Below, piece by piece: positions 1-6,558 of a DNA stretch of 64,000 nt. Source of the DNA: Clostridia bacterium (GTDB lineage Bacteria > Bacillota > Clostridia > Christensenellales > DTU072); contig JAFQOO010000009.1 in NCBI GenBank assembly GCA_017403145.1, positions 1-64,000 of the forward strand, read 5' to 3'. Within the stretch, counting starts at the first letter, position 1; the number at the start of each line of letters is the position of its first letter. Position numbers and translations under genes: made by a program. The notes beneath the pieces were generated by a model. The model made no database searches. It saw nothing but the letters and a program-made list of their open reading frames with translations, and was not told the DNA's origin.

Positions 1-1010
1 GAGGAACGTTCTGCAAAATAGATGGATAATGCAGCTGCAATTTCAAGGCAAGAAACGTTAGTATTTTTGATGATAGACTCCATGCTTCCGGAGTCATCCA
101 TTACGCATATAGTATTGCCTTGTCCTTTAACGTAATCGGGAAGATTTTTCCAGAGTGCTTCAAGGGTTTCATCGTACAAACCTACCTCACAATCCCACAT
201 ATTTAGTTTGGTGTAGTTATGTACTATATTATGAGGAAATAGTACACTAGAATTTATCTTTGCGGTACCCGTTTTAACTTTTTCCAAATATGCATCGCGT
301 CTCTCTTTATCATGACGAGAGAAGACTTCTCTATATTTGTTGTTTGCAAGGGAAGGTACTGCTTCGTAGTCTATTTCGGACCACATTCCTGCGCTCATTT
401 TAACTTCAAGCACGTTGGTGTAAGCACGTAATTCGGCAAGAAGTTTGCGGTATTCCTTTGCGGTAATACCCCAATTATTGACTATAAATTTAGCATAATT
501 GCGAGTGTCAAGAGAGGAAGTGTTTATGGAAGGCATCCATTTTGCACAAAGTGATATGGATTCCCCTTTTTCCATAGCCTCTTTATCGCGGAGTATTTGT
601 TCTTTAAGGAAGGAGCAAACGTCGATAGCAAGAGGGGTGTCAAGTAAGGGGAGAAGGTTGTCGAAACGAGTGTACTCTGCAACTAAAGGCATAAGTGCAA
701 GAGCAACTTTAGGCTCGTTTTCGGCAAGGAATTTGTAGCATAATCTAAACAAACGTCTTTCGCCCATTCCGCCACGAACGTCGCTAGCGAAGAATAGCCA
801 TTTGATAGCTAGAAGTTTGTTTTCGTAAAATGCTTTTGCATATTTCTTTAGAACTTCCTCGTCGGGAAGTGCGCGTAGAGATGATACTACAAAGTTAAGG
901 TCCAATAGAGCGCGACCGGTAGTGCGGAAGCCGAGGGCTCCGTTTTCGGTTACGGATTCATTGAACTCGTTTAGTAAAGTATTTTCAAGATTTTCGATAA
1001 AGTCGTTCAT
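1..1010 (-). CDS. DUF2828 protein (Ro60/TROVE-like helical region plus vWA domain), 3' end outside window
   Basis: Partial: it starts at 1010 and has no stop before base 1. I translated it by hand. The ATG is preceded by AGGAG at 1020-1024. The first ~270 residues are alpha-helical and carry family hallmarks such as FFASDVRGGMGERRLF and a later KWMPS. A von Willebrand A domain follows, starting with the metal-site motif CVMDDSGSMES (DxSxS MIDAS). This order matches DUF2828, a family I regard as related to TROVE/Ro60 RNA-binding ring proteins. Ro60 orthologues bind Y RNAs and misfolded RNAs; whether DUF2828 proteins do so is not established to my knowledge. The tRNA-like and repeated RNA elements just upstream make an RNA-handling role attractive. 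Family assignment is fairly confident, function is inference. Confidence 0.8.
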   Translation of the reverse strand, partial: MNDFIENLENTLLNEFNESVTENGALGFRTTGRALLDLNFVVSSLRALPDEEVLKKYAKAFYENKLLAIKWLFFASDVRGGMGERRLFRLCYKFLAENEPKVALALMPLVAEYTRFDNLLPLLDTPLAIDVCSFLKEQILRDKEAMEKGESISLCAKWMPSINTSSLDTRNYAKFIVNNWGITAKEYRKLLAELRAYTNVLEVKMSAGMWSEIDYEAVPSLANNKYREVFSRHDKERRDAYLEKVKTGTAKINSSVLFPHNIVHNYTKLNMWDCEVGLYDETLEALWKNLPDYVKGQGNTICVMDDSGSMESIIKNTNVSCLEIAAALSIYFAERS

Positions 1011-1029
1011 TGTTAGTTTCTCCTATGAA

Positions 1030-1210
1030 TTTATAATTATTCCAAGACGGGATTAAGTACTTTTCTCATTTTCCTTCATTGAATGCTGACACCGTCTTTG
1101 AATAGGGGTTAACGTGAGGGGGACGTCGGGTAGTGAGCCCGAAGAGTGGGATATCGCACATCATAATATAATAGTATTATGTTTTTACCTCTTATTTTTT
1201 CATCTAATTA
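1030..1210. other. Intergenic leader with GC-rich structured block
   Basis: Between the DUF2828 start and the first repeated RNA element. Bases about 1080-1160 are much more GC-rich than the surroundings and hold short complementary segments such as CGGG...CCCG at 1127-1143. A 20-base near-palindrome of AT sequence lies at about 1162-1183. No ORF with a ribosome site is visible. It could be the structured 5' leader of the DUF2828 mRNA or a separate RNA. I could not match it to a known riboswitch class. Confidence 0.3.
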
Positions 1211-1215
1211 ATTTT

Positions 1216-1287
1216 TTTGGTTGCAGTCAGAAGCCTTATTGCAAGACTCGACCCACCTGAACGTATCCGTCCCCATAAATATTATGT
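1216..1287 (-). ncRNA. Candidate small RNA, copy A of a motif shared with the interrupted tRNA
   Basis: On the minus strand, 1254 to 1219 reads GGGTCGAGTCTTG, about 13 variable bases, then ACTGCAACC followed by an A-run. The same two blocks, TCGAGTCTTG and ACTGCAAC, recur with similar spacing at 1582-1553 inside the tRNA-like gene. In copy A the segment GTCTT-GCAAT-AAGGC can form a five-pair hairpin. It lies on the same strand as, and upstream of, the DUF2828 gene. Bacterial Y RNAs are usually encoded next to Ro60-type genes, so a Y-RNA-like role is proposed. The transcript ends are unknown. Confidence 0.3.
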
Positions 1288-1313
1288 TGTCAAGTTAAAA
1301 TAAAAAATCAAAG

Positions 1314-1399
1314 TGGCAGAGAAAGCGAGACTCGAACTCGCAAAGGCTTTTACCTCACTTGTTTAGCAAACAAGCCGACTACCATTATCACATTTCTCT
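1314..1399 (-). tRNA. tRNA-Ser(GCU)
   Basis: Complete class II cloverleaf. Acceptor stem AGAGAAA/TTTCTCT, anticodon arm CTTGT-TTGCTAA-ACAAG with anticodon GCU, a long variable arm around AGG...CCT, T arm GCGAG-TTCGAGT-CTCGC, discriminator G and an encoded CCA at the 3' end. It is the last tRNA of a minus-strand cluster read from the promoter at 1692-1721. Confidence 0.93.
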
Positions 1400-1403
1400 A
1401 TGA

Positions 1404-1478
1404 TGGTGATTCATCAGAGATTCGAACTCTGGGTACCTTGATTAAAAGTCAAGTGCCTTACCGCTGGGCTAATGAATC
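1404..1478 (-). tRNA. tRNA-Lys(UUU)
   Basis: Acceptor GATTCAT/ATGAATC, D arm with GCCCAGCGGTAAGGC, anticodon arm CTTGA-CTTTTAA-TCAAG (anticodon UUU), T arm CAGAG-TTCGAAT-CTCTG, discriminator A and encoded CCA. It sits 4 bases upstream of tRNA-Ser in the same transcript. Confidence 0.95.
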
Positions 1479-1484
1479 AAAATT

Positions 1485-1625
1485 TGAGGACGGTAGGATT
1501 CGAACCTACGAATTGTTACTCAACTTAGCTTATCAGACTACTCCACTTAAAAGTTGCAGTTTAAGACTTTGTCAAGACTCGATTTTTTGGCAAAGGTAAC
1601 TGCCTTACCGCTTGGCGACGTCCTC
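1485..1625 (-). ncRNA. tRNA-Gln(UUG)-like gene with ~69-nt insertion in the anticodon loop
   Basis: All tRNA arms are present and well paired: acceptor GAGGACG/CGTCCTC (7 of 7), D arm GCC-AAGCGGTAA-GGC, anticodon stem GTTAC/GTAAC (5 of 5), variable AATTC, T arm GTAGG-TTCGAAT-CCTAC, discriminator A. The loop begins CTTTG, which would give anticodon UUG, but is 76 instead of 7 nt long. Unlike its two neighbours it has no encoded CCA. The insert can form a hairpin CTTTG...CAAAG (1595 to 1567) and a CAACTT...AAGTTG stem. It is far too short for a group I intron. Alternatives are a Y-RNA-type tRNA mimic (bacterial Y RNAs carry tRNA-like domains and lie near Ro60 genes), a tRNA with an unknown intron, or a decayed tRNA. 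The intact pairing argues against decay. Confidence 0.6.
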
Positions 1626-1691
1626 ATATTTAAATGTTTTTGTTGGGTTTAAAAAAATTCAAACGTGGGAAAATCTCCCGATTACATTTTG

Positions 1692-1721
1692 ATTATAACT
1701 CCGTTTATTTTTTTATGTCAA
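1692..1721 (-). promoter_or_regulatory. Strong promoter of the tRNA/small-RNA cluster
   Basis: On the minus strand TTGACA (1721-1716), an 18-bp spacer and TATAAT (1697-1692). Transcription would start near 1685, about 60 bases before the tRNA-Gln-like gene. The leader contains a small GGGAGATTTTCCC hairpin. Confidence 0.8.
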
Positions 1722-1776
1722 GAGAAAAAATATAATTTTTTTGCAATTTTTTCAACTTTTTACCCAAAAATCAACC

Positions 1777-1806
1777 ATTATTTACAATGTATACATTGTA
1801 AATAAT
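1777..1806. promoter_or_regulatory. Perfect 30-bp palindrome, possible operator
   Basis: A perfect inverted repeat with core TTACAATGTATACATTGTAA. It lies about 55 bp upstream of the -35 box of the tRNA cluster promoter and downstream of the PII operon terminator. Such TGTATACA-centred dyads are typical dimeric-repressor operators; the regulator cannot be named. Confidence 0.5.
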
Positions 1807-1842
1807 AATATATATTTTTTATATATAGGGAATGGAAAGCAC

Positions 1843-1902
1843 TAAAAAAACTAGGCACGAATTTGCTCCTCTAATATTTATTACGAAGCAACACCTAGTT
1901 TT
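1843..1902 (-). terminator. Terminator of the PII-like/DUF1538 operon
   Basis: Read on the minus strand, AACTAGG and CCTAGTT pair across about 38 bases, with an inner TTGCT/AGCAA pairing, followed by seven T. It is unusually long for a simple terminator and could also be a small stable 3' RNA. Confidence 0.6.
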
Positions 1903-1968
1903 CCTAGAAAAATTTTTAATTTTTTTAAAGTTAGATTTTTTTAAATCGAATAGTAGCTTATGGGAGCA

Positions 1969-2292
1969 CTATTCGTCTATCTTCTGTTCGTGAATGGTGA
2001 GCGTAGACATTTCTACAGGAAGGAAGAAGCATAGACCGTGGGCAGGGGTACCTACGCCGGCTTTTTCTTTAATCTTTTGCATAATCCTTATAGCAACCTC
2101 TTTTTTAACTACACTAAGTACAATTTCTTTTTCGGTATCAATAGTTATTCCAAGTATGGTTTTGGGTTTAGCCACAGAGCCTCTTGCATTTATTATGGTA
2201 GCGCCCGTTGAGCCAAGCGAACGAGCAATATCAACTACTTCGGAAGCAAATCCTGCATTAACAATAATATATAAAGCTTTTAAATCGTTCAT
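1969..2292 (-). CDS. PII-like signalling protein, downstream copy
   Basis: 107 residues, the size of a PII monomer. It shows the alternating beta-alpha pattern of the family, with GATIINARG after the first helix and a C-terminal GVGTPAHGLCFF strand. The T-loop is short and lacks the classical uridylylated tyrosine, so this is not GlnB/GlnK proper. PII proteins are trimers that sense 2-oxoglutarate or nucleotides and dock on membrane transporters. AGGAG precedes the ATG. It is the last gene of an operon with a second PII-like gene and a DUF1538 membrane protein, a pairing that suggests it gates that membrane protein. Confidence 0.75.
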   Translation of the reverse strand: MNDLKALYIIVNAGFASEVVDIARSLGSTGATIINARGSVAKPKTILGITIDTEKEIVLSVVKKEVAIRIMQKIKEKAGVGTPAHGLCFFLPVEMSTLTIHEQKIDE

Positions 2293-2308
2293 AATAATAC
2301 TCCTATGT

Positions 2309-2626
2309 TTAAAATGTTAGTCCTTCGACGGGTATGCCGAATGCAATGCCGGTGTTTGGCTTTTTGAAGTTATAATCGTAATAAAGAAGGTTTAACAGCT
2401 CTTTTGCATTGTTGTTTTTTAGTAAACAAGAAATGAGTACCTTGCTTTGTTCCGCTTCGAAGCCAAAGGCTGCAGCAATAGCGCTAGGGCTCATAGAACC
2501 GTGTCCGTAAACCACTTGGATGCCATGCGCTCCGTGCTCGCTTAAGAGGGATAAGAACTTATTCTTTTTCTTTTGTTCTGCAATAATTATGAAATATTGC
2601 AGACCGTTATTTTGAATATCACTCAT
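2309..2626 (-). CDS. PII-like signalling protein, upstream copy
   Basis: 105 residues from the chosen ATG at 2626; a GTG at 2641 is in frame, but AGTGAGG sits 9 bases before the ATG and nothing suitable precedes the GTG. The sequence follows the PII fold (GAHGIQVVYGHGS near residue 32, C-terminal GIAFGIPVEGLTF). It differs clearly from the neighbouring copy, so the two may form heterotrimers or sense different signals. It overlaps the end of the DUF1538 gene by 8 bases, indicating translational coupling. No catalytic motif is expected or seen. Confidence 0.7.
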   Translation of the reverse strand: MSDIQNNGLQYFIIIAEQKKKNKFLSLLSEHGAHGIQVVYGHGSMSPSAIAAAFGFEAEQSKVLISCLLKNNNAKELLNLLYYDYNFKKPNTGIAFGIPVEGLTF

Positions 2627-4493
2627 CTGCGTTTTCCTCACTTTGTGTAGTTTGTGTTTCTATATCGTTTTCCGCTATGGGGATTTCCGTTTGTTCCTGT
2701 TCGTTTATAGTATCGTTTGGTATTTCTTCTATATCATCTGGATTGATGTTTTCAGCCAAAGAAGCATTTTCTTCTATAACTTCTTCAAGTTCTTCTTCAA
2801 CCACTTGTTCAATAGTGTCCTCGGTTATCATAATTTCGGTAACGTCATCTTCTACTATATCGGTATCGATTGCATCAACGTTGGTGATATCTTCTATAAT
2901 TTCTTCGGTTAGTTCGATATCTTCGGTAGTTATATCGTCATCGATTGCGGGAAGCTCGGTAACAAAGCTTTCAAGGTCAGCGAAGCTATCGTCTTGAGCT
3001 TCGATAGTAGCGCGTTTAAGACGAATATTATAAATTATACCAAGGGCTTGGATGGCAATAAGAGGGGTAACGGATATAAATGAAATTATGCCAAATCCGT
3101 TGGTAAGTATAGACATTTCTCCTCCGTGAGCTTCGGCAACAGCCCTTGCAATGCTCAAAGTTAGGGGAGTTAGAAATGCCGAGGTCAAAGCTCCTCCGGT
3201 AACGCCACCCGAGTCGAAAGCAAGTCCAACGAAAAGCTTGGGCGTAAATATCATCATTATAAGTGATGTTGCGTATAAAGGAACAAGGAAATATAAGATA
3301 TTTATTTCCGTTAGTATCTTTAGTATAGATAGTAGCGAGGCAACGCCTATACCTATAGCAAGAGTGATACGAATGGTAGTTTTGGTAATGTGTCCATTGG
3401 TAAGTTCTTCTATTTGTACGCCAAGTATAGTAACTGCTGGTTCGGAAACCGTGATTGCAGCGCCAAGAATAAACCCTACGGGAAGAAGTAACCATTTGAG
3501 CCATTCGGGGCGAGCGCTATCAAAGAATATACGACCTATATATTGTCCTACGAACCCAAAGCCATAGTCTATGCCGGAAAGGAATATAAGTAATCCTAAA
3601 TATACCGGGATTACACCGAGTAGTAGCTTTGCAAAGGTCTTTTTAGGTAGTTTGATTAGGAATATTAGGAATGGTATAGAGATAAGAATTATCGGTAGAA
3701 CTGCAAGAGCAACGTCGCTAAGATTGTTTAGTACGATATCGCCTATACCAAGAGAGGAAGACATATCGTAGGGGCTTTCGGGTGGCAACTCACCATTTAC
3801 CGCCTTTAGAATTATGCCATAAAGAAGTACTGCAATTATAGGGCCGGCGGAGGCAATTCCTATTATACCCAGTGAGTCGTCGTTCGTTTTGCTTTTTGAT
3901 GCGGTAGTCGAAATACCGAGTCCCAAAGCTAGAATAAAGGGTACCGAAACATCACCTGTCGTTGCACCGCTACCATCGAATGCTAAGGATATAAATTCTT
4001 TTGGAGCAAAGATTACAAGCAAGAAAGCGACCCCGTAAAGAATGGCGAATACAAGTTTTATATTTATGTTTTTAACTATGCGGAGTAGCGCAATAGCAAC
4101 GCCCACACCTATCCCTGTAGCAGTTATCCAAATAAATAGGGTGCTGTCTACTAGGGGCATAATAAAGTTTATTTGTTTTGCTAGTACAGCAAGTGCGGGC
4201 TCTGCCACGGTTGCGAGAAGACCAAAAACAAAGCCGAAGCTCAAAACAAATATAAGCTTATTATATTTGGAAAAAGAGTTACCAACCATTCTGCCGATAG
4301 GCAAAATACTGCTTTCAAGTCCCGATAAAAATAGCGATTGTCCTACAACTACGCACAAATAACCAACGACGATTTTGAGGTAGTCGCTAGGGGAACTTAA
4401 CGGCGCTATACAAAGGCATATTATGATTATAACAGCGAGCGGAAGAGAAGAAAAAAAGGTCTCTTTCACTGTTTGTAGGAATTTTGATTTCAT
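2619..4493 (-). CDS. DUF1538 family membrane protein with acidic C-terminal tail
   Basis: 624 residues from the ATG at 4493, which has GAGG at the right distance; an upstream in-frame ATG at 4556 lacks one. About 12 or more hydrophobic segments form two homologous halves, each with the pattern TVAEPAL / TVSEPAVTILGVQIEEL and later GSGATTGDVSVPF / DSGGVTGGALTSAF. This duplication is the hallmark of DUF1538. The last ~110 residues are soluble and very rich in Glu, Asp, Thr and Ile, without positive charge. The substrate is unknown. Linkage to two PII-like genes suggests a transporter under PII control. Confidence 0.8.
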   Translation of the reverse strand: MKSKFLQTVKETFFSSLPLAVIIIICLCIAPLSSPSDYLKIVVGYLCVVVGQSLFLSGLESSILPIGRMVGNSFSKYNKLIFVLSFGFVFGLLATVAEPALAVLAKQINFIMPLVDSTLFIWITATGIGVGVAIALLRIVKNINIKLVFAILYGVAFLLVIFAPKEFISLAFDGSGATTGDVSVPFILALGLGISTTASKSKTNDDSLGIIGIASAGPIIAVLLYGIILKAVNGELPPESPYDMSSSLGIGDIVLNNLSDVALAVLPIILISIPFLIFLIKLPKKTFAKLLLGVIPVYLGLLIFLSGIDYGFGFVGQYIGRIFFDSARPEWLKWLLLPVGFILGAAITVSEPAVTILGVQIEELTNGHITKTTIRITLAIGIGVASLLSILKILTEINILYFLVPLYATSLIMMIFTPKLFVGLAFDSGGVTGGALTSAFLTPLTLSIARAVAEAHGGEMSILTNGFGIISFISVTPLIAIQALGIIYNIRLKRATIEAQDDSFADLESFVTELPAIDDDITTEDIELTEEIIEDITNVDAIDTDIVEDDVTEIMITEDTIEQVVEEELEEVIEENASLAENINPDDIEEIPNDTINEQEQTEIPIAENDIETQTTQSEENADE

Positions 4494-4546
4494 AATACCT
4501 CGTGTGTTGGTGATACTAAAAAGTCCTTGAGCAAAAGGACAATAAA

Positions 4547-4575
4547 TATATATCATATTAAAGAAAAAAAGTCAA
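4547..4575 (-). promoter_or_regulatory. Promoter of the DUF1538/PII-like operon
   Basis: Minus strand TTGACT (4575-4570), 17-bp spacer, TATATA (4552-4547). The -35 box is part of an AAAGTCAA...TTGACTTT hairpin (4568-4592) that is followed by T residues, so it can also act as a back-up terminator for the upstream RNA ligase gene. A small GTCCTT...AAGGAC hairpin lies in the leader at 4522-4540. Confidence 0.6.
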
Positions 4576-4619
4576 TATAATTGACTTTTTAATACGAAGG
4601 GATGATGAACTAAAAACGT

Positions 4620-4645
4620 TATAAAAACTAGTACGCGTACTAGTT
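4620..4645 (-). terminator. Terminator overlapping the RNA ligase stop codon
   Basis: A perfect 20-bp palindrome, AACTAGTACGCGTACTAGTT (4626-4645), followed on the minus strand by TTTTTAT. The stop codon TAG of the RNA ligase gene lies inside the stem. Confidence 0.6.
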
Positions 4646-5803
4646 AGGTTTCTTTTTAAGGAATAAGAGGGATAGGTTTTCGGGAACGTAATCGGGGATT
4701 AGGTTGCAAAATCTATCGAATGGTAGCTCAAGAAGAACTTCTTTTGCAGTTCTGTCGCCCTTTAAGCATCTAAAACCTATCAACGCCAATCTATGGTCGG
4801 CGATAACGTCGGCTACTGCTTTTTTCTCGTGGCTAAATTCTTCGTATAGGCTTTGGGCGAACATCGACATTTTTTCCGCATCGTGGAAAAGCTCCGCTAT
4901 TTTGTAGTCGTAGTATTTTATGGCGGGGACTATTTCGGGAATACTTTCAAAAATTGATTCTAACTTTTCACGTTCGTTTAGTAAAATCGAAATACATTCT
5001 TTTTTCGCTATTGTTTTCATAGTGGAAAAATGGTGTACCATAATATAGTCGGGTGATTTGATTTTGACTCTATTCCAATTTTTATCGACAACAACGAAGC
5101 CTTCTTGTCGAACGTTTTCGCCTTCCGGCATATTTTTATTCAATTCAATTACTGCCGAAATACAATTATCAAGAGAGGACAAGGGGAATTGGCGTGGCTT
5201 TTTGATACCTATATCAATATCGAATTCTTCACCCGTAACGTTACTGCGAGTGCCCAAATGATAAAGTGAAGCGTTATCATACTTGACGACCACGCGAGTG
5301 TCGGGGCTAACGAGTTCAAAGATATACGTATAATCTTTGTTGAGCTTATCATAGGGAATATCGTTTACGTTATCGGCATTTTTTATGATATCAGCATAGG
5401 TGATACCAATCTTTTTTTCAACGGGAGCATTTTCTGCGCGTATCATACCATTGGTTGAAAACTGCCATTTATTCAACGACTTATCAAACCATAATTTAAT
5501 AATAGAGCCATCGACTTTTTCTTGCACTCTTGCGCTATCCCAATCGATAGGGTCGGAGTATCCCTCGTTATAGTTACCAAATTTTCTAAAAGGCCAACAA
5601 ACTACTTCTAACGAGGCGATATTGATAATAATACCGCGAGACTCTTGTAAAATAGCATCATAGTAATCACATTCGGGACGATAGGTAAAAATTGCCAAAT
5701 CACCTTCTCTTTTGATTTTAATAGCATATTTATCTGTAAGAATGCTTTCCCAATCATCTGGGTGATTAGCAATAAAATTACATAAATAAGAGTTTTTAGT
5801 CAT
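4640..5803 (-). CDS. T4 Rnl1-type RNA ligase
   Basis: 387 residues. Nucleotidyltransferase motifs of the T4 RNA ligase 1 family appear in order: motif I EKVDGS with the adenylated lysine at about residue 96, preceded by SRGIII; motif III YIFELVSP near 165; motif IV EGFVV near 240; motif V VKIKSPDY near 253. Such enzymes seal 3'-OH and 5'-PO4 RNA ends using ATP, typically repairing cleaved tRNAs. No kinase/phosphatase (Pnkp) domain is fused, so RNA-end healing must come from elsewhere. It is a single gene with its own promoter, 3.6 kb from the Ro60-like gene. Confidence 0.85.
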   Translation of the reverse strand: MTKNSYLCNFIANHPDDWESILTDKYAIKIKREGDLAIFTYRPECDYYDAILQESRGIIINIASLEVVCWPFRKFGNYNEGYSDPIDWDSARVQEKVDGSIIKLWFDKSLNKWQFSTNGMIRAENAPVEKKIGITYADIIKNADNVNDIPYDKLNKDYTYIFELVSPDTRVVVKYDNASLYHLGTRSNVTGEEFDIDIGIKKPRQFPLSSLDNCISAVIELNKNMPEGENVRQEGFVVVDKNWNRVKIKSPDYIMVHHFSTMKTIAKKECISILLNEREKLESIFESIPEIVPAIKYYDYKIAELFHDAEKMSMFAQSLYEEFSHEKKAVADVIADHRLALIGFRCLKGDRTAKEVLLELPFDRFCNLIPDYVPENLSLLFLKKKPN

Positions 5804-5872
5804 AATTGATTTCCGCCTGCAAGTAATTAGTTAAAACAAATAAAGGATAGTCCCTAAATATCAACAAATAAA

Positions 5873-5901
5873 ATTATAGATAACTCTAACAAAAAAATCA
5901 A
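5873..5901 (-). promoter_or_regulatory. Promoter of the RNA ligase gene
   Basis: Minus strand TTGATT (5901-5896), 17-bp spacer, TATAAT (5878-5873). This leaves a leader of about 60 nt before the ATG at 5803. Confidence 0.65.
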
Positions 5902-5955
5902 GTACCAAGTTTAGATATTGAAAATAAGGGGCGACTAAAAGATATGATAAAGTTT

Positions 5956-5997
5956 GTACTCCCTGCGGGAATCGAACCCACAACTAGCCCTTAGGAG
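5956..5997 (-). repeat. Left attachment repeat: 42-bp 3' fragment of tRNA-Arg(CCU)
   Basis: Identical over 42 bp to 11753-11794, the anticodon-loop to acceptor part of the intact tRNA-Arg. There is no tRNA 5' half here. This is the displaced 3' end of the original tRNA after site-specific integration. The following stretch 5998-6230 is AT-rich and holds no gene that I can see. Confidence 0.88.
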
Positions 5998-6233
5998 CAC
6001 ATTGAAACTGTAAACAAAGAATTTATATTATGTATTTCGTGCAATTTTGTACGTTTTATAGCGCTTTTAAGACGAGAAAACGTTTAATTTTATTCGTATT
6101 GCAAAATCTTGTTTATAAAATAAAACAACTTTTATTCTAAAATTATTCCTATTTTATTCCAAATTGCCTTTTCACTACCAAATATCAAGAAAAACTATTT
6201 TCAAAATTAAAAATCTAAATATTGGATTTTTGA

Positions 6234-6262
6234 TTGAAATTTTTAAATATATGTGGTATAAT
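6234..6262 (+). promoter_or_regulatory. Promoter of the island restriction-modification operon
   Basis: TTGAAA (6234-6239), 17-bp spacer, TATAAT (6257-6262). It drives the HTH gene at 6301, whose ribosome site is AAGGATGG. Confidence 0.75.
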
Positions 6263-6300
6263 GATTAAAACTGATTTTTTATTAAGGATGGTGCTATAAA

Positions 6301-6507
6301 ATGGCTGTCAGTTATAAAAAGCTATGGAAACTTTTAATTGATAAGGATATGAAGAAAAAAGACCTTCGAATTGCTACGGGTATGACTACCACTGCGCTTG
6401 CAAAACTCGGCAAAAATGAACACGTAAACACCGAAATTTTGGCTAAAATCTGCAAAGTTTTAGAGTGCAATATTGAAGACATTGTTGAAGTTGTTGACGA
6501 ACAATAA
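6301..6507 (+). CDS. Cro/C1-type helix-turn-helix regulator
   Basis: 68 residues, almost entirely one HTH domain: the recognition segment is about residues 19-45 (KKDLRIATGMTTTALAKL), with the usual Cro/C1 ending LAKICKVLECNIEDIVE. The small size and its place as first gene of a restriction-modification operon fit a controller (C-protein-like) repressor or activator that delays nuclease synthesis. Its operator would lie around 6234-6290, but I see no clear dyad there. Confidence 0.85.
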   Translation: MAVSYKKLWKLLIDKDMKKKDLRIATGMTTTALAKLGKNEHVNTEILAKICKVLECNIEDIVEVVDEQ

Positions 6508-6558
6508 AAGTTTTATATATTGGTTTATGAATTTATCAGACTTAACTAAGGAGTAATT

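Noticed and set aside
499..738. Plus-strand ORF of 79 codons in the first kilobase
   Set aside because: It lies opposite the DUF2828 coding sequence and shows no family pattern.
1485..1625. Group I intron in a tRNA anticodon loop
   Set aside because: The insertion is only ~69 nt, and the conserved P, Q, R and S core elements cannot be found.
1994..2320. Plus-strand ORF of 108 codons opposite the PII-like gene
   Set aside because: It is antisense to a gene with an ATG, AGGAG and clear family pattern, and has no ribosome site.
3028..3504. Minus-strand ORF of 158 codons within the DUF1538 gene
   Set aside because: Same strand but another frame of a convincing membrane protein; composition is unlike a real protein.
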